From NCBI GenBank assembly GCA_030618475.1, contig JAUXDG010000030.1:1-17935 (forward strand): DNA of 17,935 bases, read 5' to 3'. The DNA is from Gammaproteobacteria bacterium (lineage in GTDB: Bacteria; Pseudomonadota; Gammaproteobacteria; DSM-19610). The notes under the pieces are model-generated. The model saw only the letters and a program-made list of their open reading frames with translations. It did not search any database and had not been told where the DNA came from. Within the stretch, counting starts at the first letter, position 1. Each line of letters starts with the position of its first letter. Position numbers and translations under genes: made by a program. Below are positions 1-6,668 of the stretch, piece by piece.

Positions 1-1082
1 TGCGTGCCCTGATCGGCCGCCTGCAAATCCCTGTGCTCAAAATCGCGTTGCTGGAGCGCGAATTTTTCTCCAGGAAATCCCACCCTGCAAGACAGTTACT
101 CAACCGTCTGGCAGCGACCGCAGTGGGCTGGAATGAACAACAGGGCGATAAAGACCCACTGTACCTGAAGGTGCAATCCGTCGTTCAAACCATTGTCGAC
201 GAATTCAACGACGACACCAGCCTGTTTGAAACCCTGTTAAACGACCTGGAAACCTTTCTGCGCAAGGAAGAGGAACAGGCCCTGGTACGTGCTGAACGTT
301 CTGCGAAAGTCATGGAGGGACAGGAACGCCTGGATGTCGCAAAATCCACTACTCTGGAAGCAATCGAGCCACACGTCAATGATCGGCATAACCTGGATTT
401 CATTCGCGAATTCATTAACACCCACTGGAAAAACATGCTGTTTGTCACCTGTGCGCGGCAGGGCAAGGATAGTGACGCCTGGAAACAGGCGGTCACCACC
501 ATGGACAAGCTGATCTGGAGTGTTAAACCGAAGTACACGCGCGAAGAACGACAGCAACTGGTCGCCATGCAGCCAAAATTGTTAAACAATCTTCGTGAAG
601 GCATGCTGCGGCTTTCCATAACGCCCGCTGAACGCGATGATTTCATTGCCAAACTGGTGCATGCACACGGACGTACTGCGGTAAACCATGACGATGCTGA
701 ACAAGCCGTGCAAACACAACAGGAGGTTGAAAACCTGAAAGTCACAGCTGAACCAGCGGTACGGAAAACAGCGGAGCAGGCGAGCACACGACCTGCGTCC
801 GAAATAAACGATGCGCACACAGCGAAAGTCCGTCAGCTGGCAACCGGTGACTGGGTGGAATTCCTGGGTAGCGACGGCAAAGCCAAACGTGCCAAGCTGA
901 GCTGGGTCAGCCCGATCACCAACACTTATCTGTTTACAGACCGGCAGGGCCTGAAAGCCGGCAACTTCAGCCTGGACGAGCTCGCCCATTTGCTGCGTTG
1001 TGCACGTGCGAACATTCTCAATGCCGCACCCTTGATGGACCGTGCCGTCAACACCGTGCTCAAGGAGTATCAGAAGCACTGA
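1..1082 (+). CDS. DUF1631 family protein, C-terminal part (5' truncated by window edge)
   Basis: The reading frame is already open at base 3 and ends at TGA 1080-1082, so this is the last 359 residues of a longer protein. The first visible residues (RALIGRLQIP) match an internal segment of the next gene, where they follow a Met, so the true start lies outside the window. Landmarks are EREFFSRKSHPARQLLN near the beginning and HWKNMLFVTCARQGKDSDAW near residue 130, typical of the DUF1631 family. The last ~85 residues (from VRQLATGDWVEFLG) form a compact, probably PilZ-like beta domain, common at the end of full-length DUF1631 proteins (~700-780 aa) and missing in the neighbour. The function of DUF1631 is unknown. 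Some databases label it thymidine phosphorylase, which nothing here supports. Family assignment is confident, role is not. Confidence 0.85.
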   Translation, partial: RALIGRLQIPVLKIALLEREFFSRKSHPARQLLNRLAATAVGWNEQQGDKDPLYLKVQSVVQTIVDEFNDDTSLFETLLNDLETFLRKEEEQALVRAERSAKVMEGQERLDVAKSTTLEAIEPHVNDRHNLDFIREFINTHWKNMLFVTCARQGKDSDAWKQAVTTMDKLIWSVKPKYTREERQQLVAMQPKLLNNLREGMLRLSITPAERDDFIAKLVHAHGRTAVNHDDAEQAVQTQQEVENLKVTAEPAVRKTAEQASTRPASEINDAHTAKVRQLATGDWVEFLGSDGKAKRAKLSWVSPITNTYLFTDRQGLKAGNFSLDELAHLLRCARANILNAAPLMDRAVNTVLKEYQKH

Positions 1083-1099
1083 TCCGACCGAACTGCCTG

Positions 1100-1135
1100 G
1101 CTACATCCCGCTGGGGGTAGCATCCGGGTATTTTT
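1100..1135 (+). terminator. weak candidate terminator between the DUF1631 genes
   Basis: A GCTAC...GTAGC stem with an inner CCC/GGG stem and a 3-nt loop lies at 1100-1121, with one bulged base. A run of five T at 1131-1135 follows, 9 nt after the hairpin. That is too far for a good intrinsic terminator, so it may only attenuate or be chance. The rest of the 144-bp gap (1083-1226) holds no clear promoter. Confidence 0.2.
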
Positions 1136-1226
1136 GCTGAACCTGTCACAACCACAACATCCCGGCTGTGCTATTTCTATCACCAGACGCTAACTGTATT
1201 AACAACTCCACCTCTTGGGAACACTC

Positions 1227-2795
1227 ATGTCAGATACCGCAAAGCAAAATGTCGTCAACCTGGAAGATTATGCTCAGACAACGCGAGGTATGGGAAGCAG
1301 CGCCTGCGTCCAGGTGTTACACGCCGTACGCAAACTGGTTGAAAATGATCTCGCCCGGGACTTCTCGAATATGATGGGCAAAATCGACGATGCCCTGTTT
1401 GAACGTGCTGAAATGGCCGAAAGCAGTACGCTTCAGACCCAATACCATAACGCCATGCAGACGCTCCGCGATATCCGCAAGGACGTCGAAGATGATTTTA
1501 TCAACCACTTCAACAACCAGTTCAACCGGGGCATCCCCAGACAGACGCAATTCGGCGATAGTTTAATGCTGGAGTGTGACAGTGCCGGTGAGGAAACCCG
1601 GGCGATTGCCAACATGGTTCACAAGACCCGCGAAAACTGTGCACAACTACTGCCTGCACTGGACAGGCGCATCGGCTTTCTGTTGCACGATCCGGACCTG
1701 GAACAATGGCAGAATCCGCTTAACCCTGAGGCAATATGCGCTGCTTTCCAGAAGGCCGCCAGAGTCATCGAAGCCGGCCTCGAAATCCGTCTTCTGATTT
1801 TCAAGCAGTTCGATCAATACGTCGTCAGCAACATGGATGAGCTGTACAAGGAACTGAATCAGCACCTGGTGAAAATGGGTATCATGCCGGACATCAAGGG
1901 CACGCAAAACAACGACGCCGGTGCAGACAGCGCGGTAGCCATGCTACCTGCGCCGAACCAGACTTTCACTTGCGCCCCGCCACCCGCCGATCAACAGGCC
2001 GGCGCTAAGCGGCAAACTTCAGTCCAGTCACATGACATGACCATCGATATCGTCGCCATGTTATTTGACTATATCCTGGACGACAGCAACATCCCGGCTC
2101 CCATGCGCGCCTTGCTGGGTCGCCTGCAAATCCCGCTCGTCAAAGTTGCCATGCTGGAACGCGAATTCGTTTCCAGAAAATCCCACCCCGCACGGCAACT
2201 GCTCAATGCTCTGGCCGCTACTGCCATGGGCTGGGACGCACAGCAGGGTCACGAGGATCCGTCTTATCGCAAGGTCGAGACTATCGTTCAAACCATTGTT
2301 AATGAGTTCGAAACCGACACCAGCCTGTTTAAAACGCTGCTGGATGACCTGGAAACCTTCCAGCACACGGAACAACAGCAGGCCGGGATTCGAGCCGGGC
2401 ATTCGATCAAGGTCATGCAGGGGCAGGAACGCCTGGAGGCTGCCAAATCCACCACCTGGCAAGAGATCGAACCACGCATCAGCGATCAGAAGAATCTCGA
2501 ATTCGTGGGTGAATTTATTACTACACACTGGAAAAACCTGCTGTTTGTCACCTGCGCACGCCAGGGCAAGGACAGCGATGCCTGGAAACAGGTGGTGAGC
2601 ACCATGGACGACCTTATCTGGAGCGTAAAACCGAAAAACACCGACCAGGAACGGCAACGACTGGTCGCCCTGCAGCCGAAGCTGTTAAACGATCTTCGCG
2701 AAGGTATGGAGCGGCTTTCCGTGCCGCCGACGGAACGTGATGCTTTCATTGCCAGGCTGGTGGATACACACGGGCACATATCGACAGGCTCCTAG
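1227..2795 (+). CDS. DUF1631 family protein, short form lacking the C-terminal domain
   Basis: This is a 522-aa protein from ATG 1227. A TTG 12 bp upstream is in frame, but ATG 1227 has GGGA at 1217-1220 at a good distance. Residues ~15-220 match the DUF1631 N-terminal part (helical, with segments such as KIDDALFERAEMAES and NQFNRG). A linker of only ~60 residues follows instead of the usual long one. The second conserved block starts at PAPMRALLGRLQIP and contains EREFVSRKSHPARQLLN and HWKNLLFVTCARQGKDSDAW. It aligns without gaps to the visible part of the upstream gene over ~225 codons (bases 1-674 against 2104-2777), at roughly 70% amino-acid identity by eye. The protein then stops at HGHISTGS where the paralogue continues for ~135 residues, so the C-terminal domain is missing. 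Function unknown. The TAG stop shares a CTAG palindrome with the stop of the convergent gene. Confidence 0.85.
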   Translation: MSDTAKQNVVNLEDYAQTTRGMGSSACVQVLHAVRKLVENDLARDFSNMMGKIDDALFERAEMAESSTLQTQYHNAMQTLRDIRKDVEDDFINHFNNQFNRGIPRQTQFGDSLMLECDSAGEETRAIANMVHKTRENCAQLLPALDRRIGFLLHDPDLEQWQNPLNPEAICAAFQKAARVIEAGLEIRLLIFKQFDQYVVSNMDELYKELNQHLVKMGIMPDIKGTQNNDAGADSAVAMLPAPNQTFTCAPPPADQQAGAKRQTSVQSHDMTIDIVAMLFDYILDDSNIPAPMRALLGRLQIPLVKVAMLEREFVSRKSHPARQLLNALAATAMGWDAQQGHEDPSYRKVETIVQTIVNEFETDTSLFKTLLDDLETFQHTEQQQAGIRAGHSIKVMQGQERLEAAKSTTWQEIEPRISDQKNLEFVGEFITTHWKNLLFVTCARQGKDSDAWKQVVSTMDDLIWSVKPKNTDQERQRLVALQPKLLNDLREGMERLSVPPTERDAFIARLVDTHGHISTGS

Positions 2796-3520
2796 GACAC
2801 GAGTTTTACGTACAGTGACAAGGCGCCGATCAACAGCGGTTGATGAATCAGGTAAATCACCAGGCTGTGCCTGCCGGCCAGGGCCAGCCTGCGTATGGGT
2901 GCGGCACCTGTTATGCCCTGCAGGTGCGTTTGTGACCATTGCCTGATAAAGGGACCTGCGAAAAGTCCCAGCAATACCACACCAATCCAGGGCAACAGAG
3001 GAACATAATCTTCTGTCGGTGGCTTGTGTGTCATTAAACCGATCCAGCGCCGTCCCGGTGTATCAAACCAGGCCGACTGGTACTGCGTCGCGAACAGGAT
3101 GACGCCGACACCCGCAATCAGATTCACCCACCCCGCACGTACAAACAGCAAACCCAGCAGGCTGGCGACGACAATGAAATGCAGCACGCCGAAAAAGACC
3201 AGGCGCTCGCCAAACATCCACCAGCTGGCAAGACTCACCAATGCGGCACTTGCGACGAGCACAAGCAGGCGGTGCAGATAACGCCTGGCATTGAGCCGTG
3301 GCTGGCTGGACAGCACCAGGCTGACACCGACCAGGCCGAGAAACAGGCTGAGAATCAAAGTGCGGAAGTTGAGCCAGAAGCGGTCCTGGTAGAAATCAAA
3401 CGGCGCCAGCCCAAAATAGCTGAGATCGAAACAGAAGTGATAGATCACCATCAGCAGGATGGCAAATCCACGCATTGCATCGATAAGAACGAGACGGCTG
3501 CCAGGCGCTTGCGCAAGCAT
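2792..3520 (-). CDS. DUF1624 / heparan-alpha-glucosaminide N-acetyltransferase-like membrane protein
   Basis: A 242-aa polytopic inner-membrane protein with about seven hydrophobic segments. Family marks are ID-x-x-RG-x-x-I near residues 13-21, then YHFCFDLSYFG (27-37), GVLHF (111-115), TEDYVPLLPWIG (169-180) and HSLVIYLIHQP (218-228). These are typical of the DUF1624/HGSNAT catalytic family. In animals HGSNAT moves an acetyl group from acetyl-CoA across a membrane onto a sugar amine. Bacterial members are mostly uncharacterised and could acylate an envelope glycan or lipid. The gene is the last of the nine-gene operon, 2 bp after the second VWA gene, which links it to the envelope complex or to its substrate. 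It could also be a passenger. Family call confident, substrate unknown. Confidence 0.85.
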   Translation of the reverse strand: MLAQAPGSRLVLIDAMRGFAILLMVIYHFCFDLSYFGLAPFDFYQDRFWLNFRTLILSLFLGLVGVSLVLSSQPRLNARRYLHRLLVLVASAALVSLASWWMFGERLVFFGVLHFIVVASLLGLLFVRAGWVNLIAGVGVILFATQYQSAWFDTPGRRWIGLMTHKPPTEDYVPLLPWIGVVLLGLFAGPFIRQWSQTHLQGITGAAPIRRLALAGRHSLVIYLIHQPLLIGALSLYVKLVS

Positions 3521-3522
3521 GA

Positions 3523-4521
3523 TCAGGGCCTGACACTGTTCAGGCCGACAAAACTGCCATTGTTGTTCTCCGCCAGCTTGCGCATAAGTGCGGCGAAACG
3601 CACGGTATTAATCGGAATCCCTCCCTGGGCAAAAATCACCGGAAAACCGACGGCGTGGATACGGACCCGCCGTTTGCCGGACTTGTCACTGCGGTTCAGC
3701 TTGTCCACCGTTTCGATCACAGCCTGTATCGAGCCGCGTGCGAAATCATCACCAAATACGTAAAGGCTGATACGCTTGTCACTGGCATAAAAACGGCGGA
3801 TCGCCGCCTCTATCCCTTCCACCGGACTGGAATTCGAAAACGGTGTCCAGCCGGCAAGCCGTTTAACAATGGCCTTGCGCCGCGCCGGGGTATCCTTGAT
3901 CCAGCGTCCCCGGTACTGGGAGAACATGTAGTCCCCCATATCGTTCATCACCTGAATTCCCTTGACCTGAGGGTAAATATCCAATACCTCGGTCACCTTC
4001 CTGAGTACCAGTGGCCAGGCATTCTGGTTCATGGAACCGGACGTGTCGATAATGAATATAATGTACTCGCTATCCACGGGTATACCACCAATACTGGTAT
4101 CTCTACGCTGGTAACCGGAACCCAGCAAGCGCCGCATCTCTTCAGACAGGCTCTGTTTGGCAGTGGCCAGCCGACTCTCGATAATACTCTGGGCATCGTA
4201 GTCGTTTTTAGTGGTGCTGTACTGGCCGCGCAGCGATGACATCTCGCCCTTGAGTCGCGCAAGCTTTTGCCGGCTTGCCGAGAGTTGCTCCTGCTTGTCG
4301 GTCAGCTCGCGGTTGAGCACCGTGGTTTCGCCACGGATTACATGCAGTTCCTTTTCCAGCCGGTGGACCAGGCCGGTAAGATCGACCGCCAGCTTTTCGA
4401 TAACGTGCGGTTCGGATACCTTGACAATGACCAGCAGCAGAATAATAGCGCCGAAACCACAGGACACCACATCCAGAAAAGACAGATTGAAGATATCGAT
4501 ACTGCGGCGTCTGCGGCTCAT
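3523..4521 (-). CDS. VWA-domain protein with ExbD/TolR-like N-terminal membrane helix (second VWA subunit)
   Basis: 332 aa. Basic N-terminus (MSRRRR, cytoplasmic side), then one membrane helix at ~13-34 with the motif NLSFLDVVSCGFGA. Asp17 sits where ExbD and TolR have the proton-carrying Asp (N-x-x-P-[FL]-[IL]-D-V). A coiled coil follows at ~45-130. The C-terminal von Willebrand A domain (~150-325) should lie in the periplasm. It has the MIDAS motif DTSGS at 159-163, Ser at 231-232 in the usual Thr region, and VFGDD at 255-259, so metal-dependent ligand binding is likely kept. The ATG overlaps the stop of the preceding VWA gene (ATGA, 4518-4521), implying translational coupling and perhaps fixed stoichiometry. 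The VWA call is certain; the ExbD-like reading of the helix is inference from the Asp motif and the adjacent ExbB-like gene. Confidence 0.88.
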   Translation of the reverse strand: MSRRRRSIDIFNLSFLDVVSCGFGAIILLLVIVKVSEPHVIEKLAVDLTGLVHRLEKELHVIRGETTVLNRELTDKQEQLSASRQKLARLKGEMSSLRGQYSTTKNDYDAQSIIESRLATAKQSLSEEMRRLLGSGYQRRDTSIGGIPVDSEYIIFIIDTSGSMNQNAWPLVLRKVTEVLDIYPQVKGIQVMNDMGDYMFSQYRGRWIKDTPARRKAIVKRLAGWTPFSNSSPVEGIEAAIRRFYASDKRISLYVFGDDFARGSIQAVIETVDKLNRSDKSGKRRVRIHAVGFPVIFAQGGIPINTVRFAALMRKLAENNNGSFVGLNSVRP

Positions 4522-5609
4522 GGCCAGTCTCGCGCCGGTGTCAGAAAGGATCCCTGCGTATCGATGGCCAGCCGCCAGTAGGCTGCCGCAGCCCAGGCGT
4601 CACCCTCCATCGGCATGAGAATCGTATTGACCGGAACGCCCTTGGGCAGGCTGCGGGATGCCTTTTTCAGGTGGGCCAGGCGCTCATCGGGGGTAACCGT
4701 TGTGCCTTTGGGTTTGCTACGGCCCTGGGTGGGCAGGCCGTCGGTGATGAGCAGGATATTATCCGGTCTGGGCGAGAGTTTTTTAGCCACTGCAAACGCG
4801 TGATAGAGACTGGTACCACCCGCAGGGGTCGTCTTGTGCAATGCACTGACGGCGCCCTCCACCTCCTCGCTGCTGGCGGCAGTCAGCCATTTTCCGTCAC
4901 TGCCGGGCAACGCAGCCTGCGCACGCGTATTGAAGGCATACAGCTGGAAACGGGCATCGGCGGGAAGATTACCGACCAGCCAGTCCAGTGTGGCCAGAGT
5001 GCGCTTCCACTTGGGCGCACTGCGTTTGTATGATACAGCCATATTGCGCCGGCGAATCACGTTGATAATGGTTTCACCCAGCATACTCGCCGAACTGTCG
5101 ACCAGGATCAGAATCCGCTTGCCGCCGACTTTCAAACCGGTGAGATACTGGCGGTCACCTTCACCGACGACACGGCGAACCTTGTCGCCTTCATCCCGCT
5201 CGTCAGCCGCCACCGCACCGAGGCGTTTTTTCTCCTGGTCGAGGTTCTTCAGATCGGCAGAGAGCCGGTTGACGTGTTGCCGGTTCGCCAGTGTCTGTTT
5301 CTCCATTCGGGCGATCTCGATTTCCAGTTCAGGGATATCCCGTATCAGCCGCTCAGCCGCCCCCTCGGTGATCACCAGTTCCTTGTCAGTCGCCTGCAGA
5401 CTGTTGCGCGCCGTGACCCGTAGTTGGTCACCCAGCAGAACCTTCTGCTCCAGGCGAACCACCTCGGAACGCAGATCCGAAAAGGTCTCGGTGCGCGCCC
5501 TGACCGTGTCGTGGTTGAGAATAAGCACCAGCAGCACCACCGCCCCGAAGCCGCAGAACATGATATCGAGGAAGGACAGTGAAAATGCCGAGACCGGACG
5601 ACGTTTCAC
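4518..5609 (-). CDS. VWA-domain protein with ExbD/TolR-like N-terminal membrane helix (first VWA subunit)
   Basis: 363 aa with a GTG start at 5609, supported by GAGGT at 5614-5618, which overlaps the stop of the channel gene. The short basic N-terminus (MKRRP) is followed by a membrane helix at ~9-31 with FSLSFLDIMFCGFGA. Asp15 matches the ExbD/TolR proton-carrying Asp position. A long coiled coil spans ~42-150. The VWA domain (~163-355) has a full MIDAS set: DSSAS 171-175, Thr266 in GGTS, and Asp290 in LLITDG. It shares the build of the next VWA protein but differs clearly in sequence, so the two are old paralogues and could form a heterodimer. Predicted place: inner membrane with periplasmic coiled coil and VWA head. 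Confidence 0.88.
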   Translation of the reverse strand: MKRRPVSAFSLSFLDIMFCGFGAVVLLVLILNHDTVRARTETFSDLRSEVVRLEQKVLLGDQLRVTARNSLQATDKELVITEGAAERLIRDIPELEIEIARMEKQTLANRQHVNRLSADLKNLDQEKKRLGAVAADERDEGDKVRRVVGEGDRQYLTGLKVGGKRILILVDSSASMLGETIINVIRRRNMAVSYKRSAPKWKRTLATLDWLVGNLPADARFQLYAFNTRAQAALPGSDGKWLTAASSEEVEGAVSALHKTTPAGGTSLYHAFAVAKKLSPRPDNILLITDGLPTQGRSKPKGTTVTPDERLAHLKKASRSLPKGVPVNTILMPMEGDAWAAAAYWRLAIDTQGSFLTPARDWP

Positions 5610-5616
5610 TAGGACC

Positions 5617-6411
5617 TCAGGTCTTCATCCGTCGCACCATCCAGCGGTCGACATAGCGCTCACTGTCGAGCACCAGCCGCTCCTGCATAAGCTGCATATG
5701 ATGGACAAAGAACATCAGCACAATACTGATAACCAGAGCGATAAAAGTGGAGTTGAAGGCCACACCCAGGCTGGCGGTCACGCCGGTGATATCGCCTTCA
5801 ACAGCTCGGTGCGCCTGCCCCAGCGCATTACCGATACCGCGTACCGTGCCAATGAAGCCGACAGAGGGTATCGCCCAGGCAATATAGCGAATAATGGACA
5901 ACTCGGATTCCAGACGTTCGCCTTCGGAGTCGCAGATATCACGCGCTGCCGTCGAGACATCCTGTACATTGCGGGTGGCACCGAAACGCTCAATGGCGGT
6001 CAACAGGGCACGCGGTAACAGGGAGTCCCGTTCTGCCTCGGGCAAGGACTGCAGCCGCCCCGCCAGCTCACGGGTGTCCTCGGGACCGATAGGCAGATTT
6101 TCGGGCAGCTTCAACAGATCGAGTTCCAGCAATTTCTGCTGACGATAGACGGCACGCCCCTTGTAAAAAAGGATGGAGAGTGCCCACAGCATCAGTACGA
6201 AACAGGTTTCCTGTTCGTAATCCTTGATCACGACAAAAAATGAACGTTGCTGCACATAATCGGGATCGGCCTGCATATTGCCTGCTTCCTGCCGCATAAA
6301 GGCGTCGGCCTGCGGCCGGATGAGCGTGACGTACAGGGCGTGCACAACAATGAACGCAATCAGCAGGGAAAAGACCTGGTAGACGAACTCGGCGGGGAAG
6401 GCTTTTTTCAT
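5617..6411 (-). CDS. MotA/TolQ/ExbB-type ion channel subunit
   Basis: 264 aa from ATG 6411. Two earlier in-frame starts exist (GTG 6423, ATG 6417), but AGGTGA at 6420-6425 is spaced 8 nt from ATG 6411 and too close to the others. Hydrophobic segments lie at ~9-30, 69-83, 175-197 and 213-236, with a cytoplasmic loop at ~85-172, a MotA-like arrangement. The family signature is IPSVGFIGTVRGIG (181-194) plus TASLGVAFNSTFIALVISI (212-230), where Thr222 corresponds to the channel-lining Thr of TM helices in ExbB/TolQ. Family members form pentamers round a dimer of ExbD/TolR/MotB and use proton or sodium flow to drive work in the periplasm. No ordinary ExbD or MotB gene is present; the two VWA genes directly downstream fill that slot. 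Confidence 0.88.
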   Translation of the reverse strand: MKKAFPAEFVYQVFSLLIAFIVVHALYVTLIRPQADAFMRQEAGNMQADPDYVQQRSFFVVIKDYEQETCFVLMLWALSILFYKGRAVYRQQKLLELDLLKLPENLPIGPEDTRELAGRLQSLPEAERDSLLPRALLTAIERFGATRNVQDVSTAARDICDSEGERLESELSIIRYIAWAIPSVGFIGTVRGIGNALGQAHRAVEGDITGVTASLGVAFNSTFIALVISIVLMFFVHHMQLMQERLVLDSERYVDRWMVRRMKT

Positions 6412-6419
6412 AGTCATTG

Positions 6420-6425
6420 TCACCT
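6420..6425 (-). promoter_or_regulatory. ribosome-binding site that sets the channel-gene start at 6411
   Basis: AGGTGA on the minus strand, 8 nt before ATG 6411. It would be only 2 nt from ATG 6417 and overlaps GTG 6423, so it supports the shortest of the three candidate starts. Confidence 0.6.
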
Positions 6426-6429
6426 GGTG

Positions 6430-6651
6430 CTAGATGTCAACCGGGAACGACACCGCGCTGTCGGCTTCGATTTTTTCCGTGGGCGTAAAGGTGGCGGCCG
6501 GTGCCGGTGACTTTTTGCGGGTGTGTTCGCCACCATCGGATTCAACTTCCGGCGCGGCTGCGCCGCCGTCCTTTTCCTGCTCCGGCGGGGAAAGCGCGTA
6601 AGCCCCGGCGGCCGCAACCAGGATGGCGGGAAACAGTAACTGGCGTCGCAT
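6430..6651 (-). CDS. small exported proline- and alanine-rich protein, 73 aa
   Basis: 73 aa with a strong ribosome-binding site (AGGAG, 6657-6661, 5 nt before ATG). An N-terminal hydrophobic segment (LLFPAILVAAAGAYAL, ~5-20) is a signal peptide or membrane anchor. The rest is disordered, rich in Ala, Pro, Glu and Lys, and ends in a more structured-looking tail (EKIEADSAVSFPVDI). It sits 17 bp after the PEGA/FGE-like gene and 18 bp before the channel gene, so it is very likely a real operon member and perhaps a small accessory subunit or linker. I do not recognise a family. An overlapping frame of similar length lacks a comparable ribosome-binding site and signal sequence. Confidence 0.7.
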   Translation of the reverse strand: MRRQLLFPAILVAAAGAYALSPPEQEKDGGAAAPEVESDGGEHTRKKSPAPAATFTPTEKIEADSAVSFPVDI

Positions 6652-6668
6652 GGGTTCTCCTCTATCGA

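Noticed and set aside
1227..2795. Thymidine phosphorylase, a label sometimes given to DUF1631 proteins
   Set aside because: No phosphorylase motifs are visible; the sequence fits DUF1631 throughout.
3523..5609. Bat/MoxR aerotolerance operon
   Set aside because: VWA proteins occur there too, but no MoxR AAA ATPase or DUF58 gene is present, and these VWA proteins have a single N-terminal ExbD-like helix.
4834..6018. Open frame of 394 codons on the plus strand, rich in Ser and Arg
   Set aside because: Antisense shadow of the first VWA and channel genes; the Ser/Arg-rich composition is typical of a wrong frame in GC-rich DNA.
4518..6411. Zorya-type defence system (ZorA/ZorB)
   Set aside because: A MotA-like channel is present, but the partner proteins carry VWA domains rather than an OmpA-like peptidoglycan-binding domain, and no helicase or nuclease gene accompanies them.
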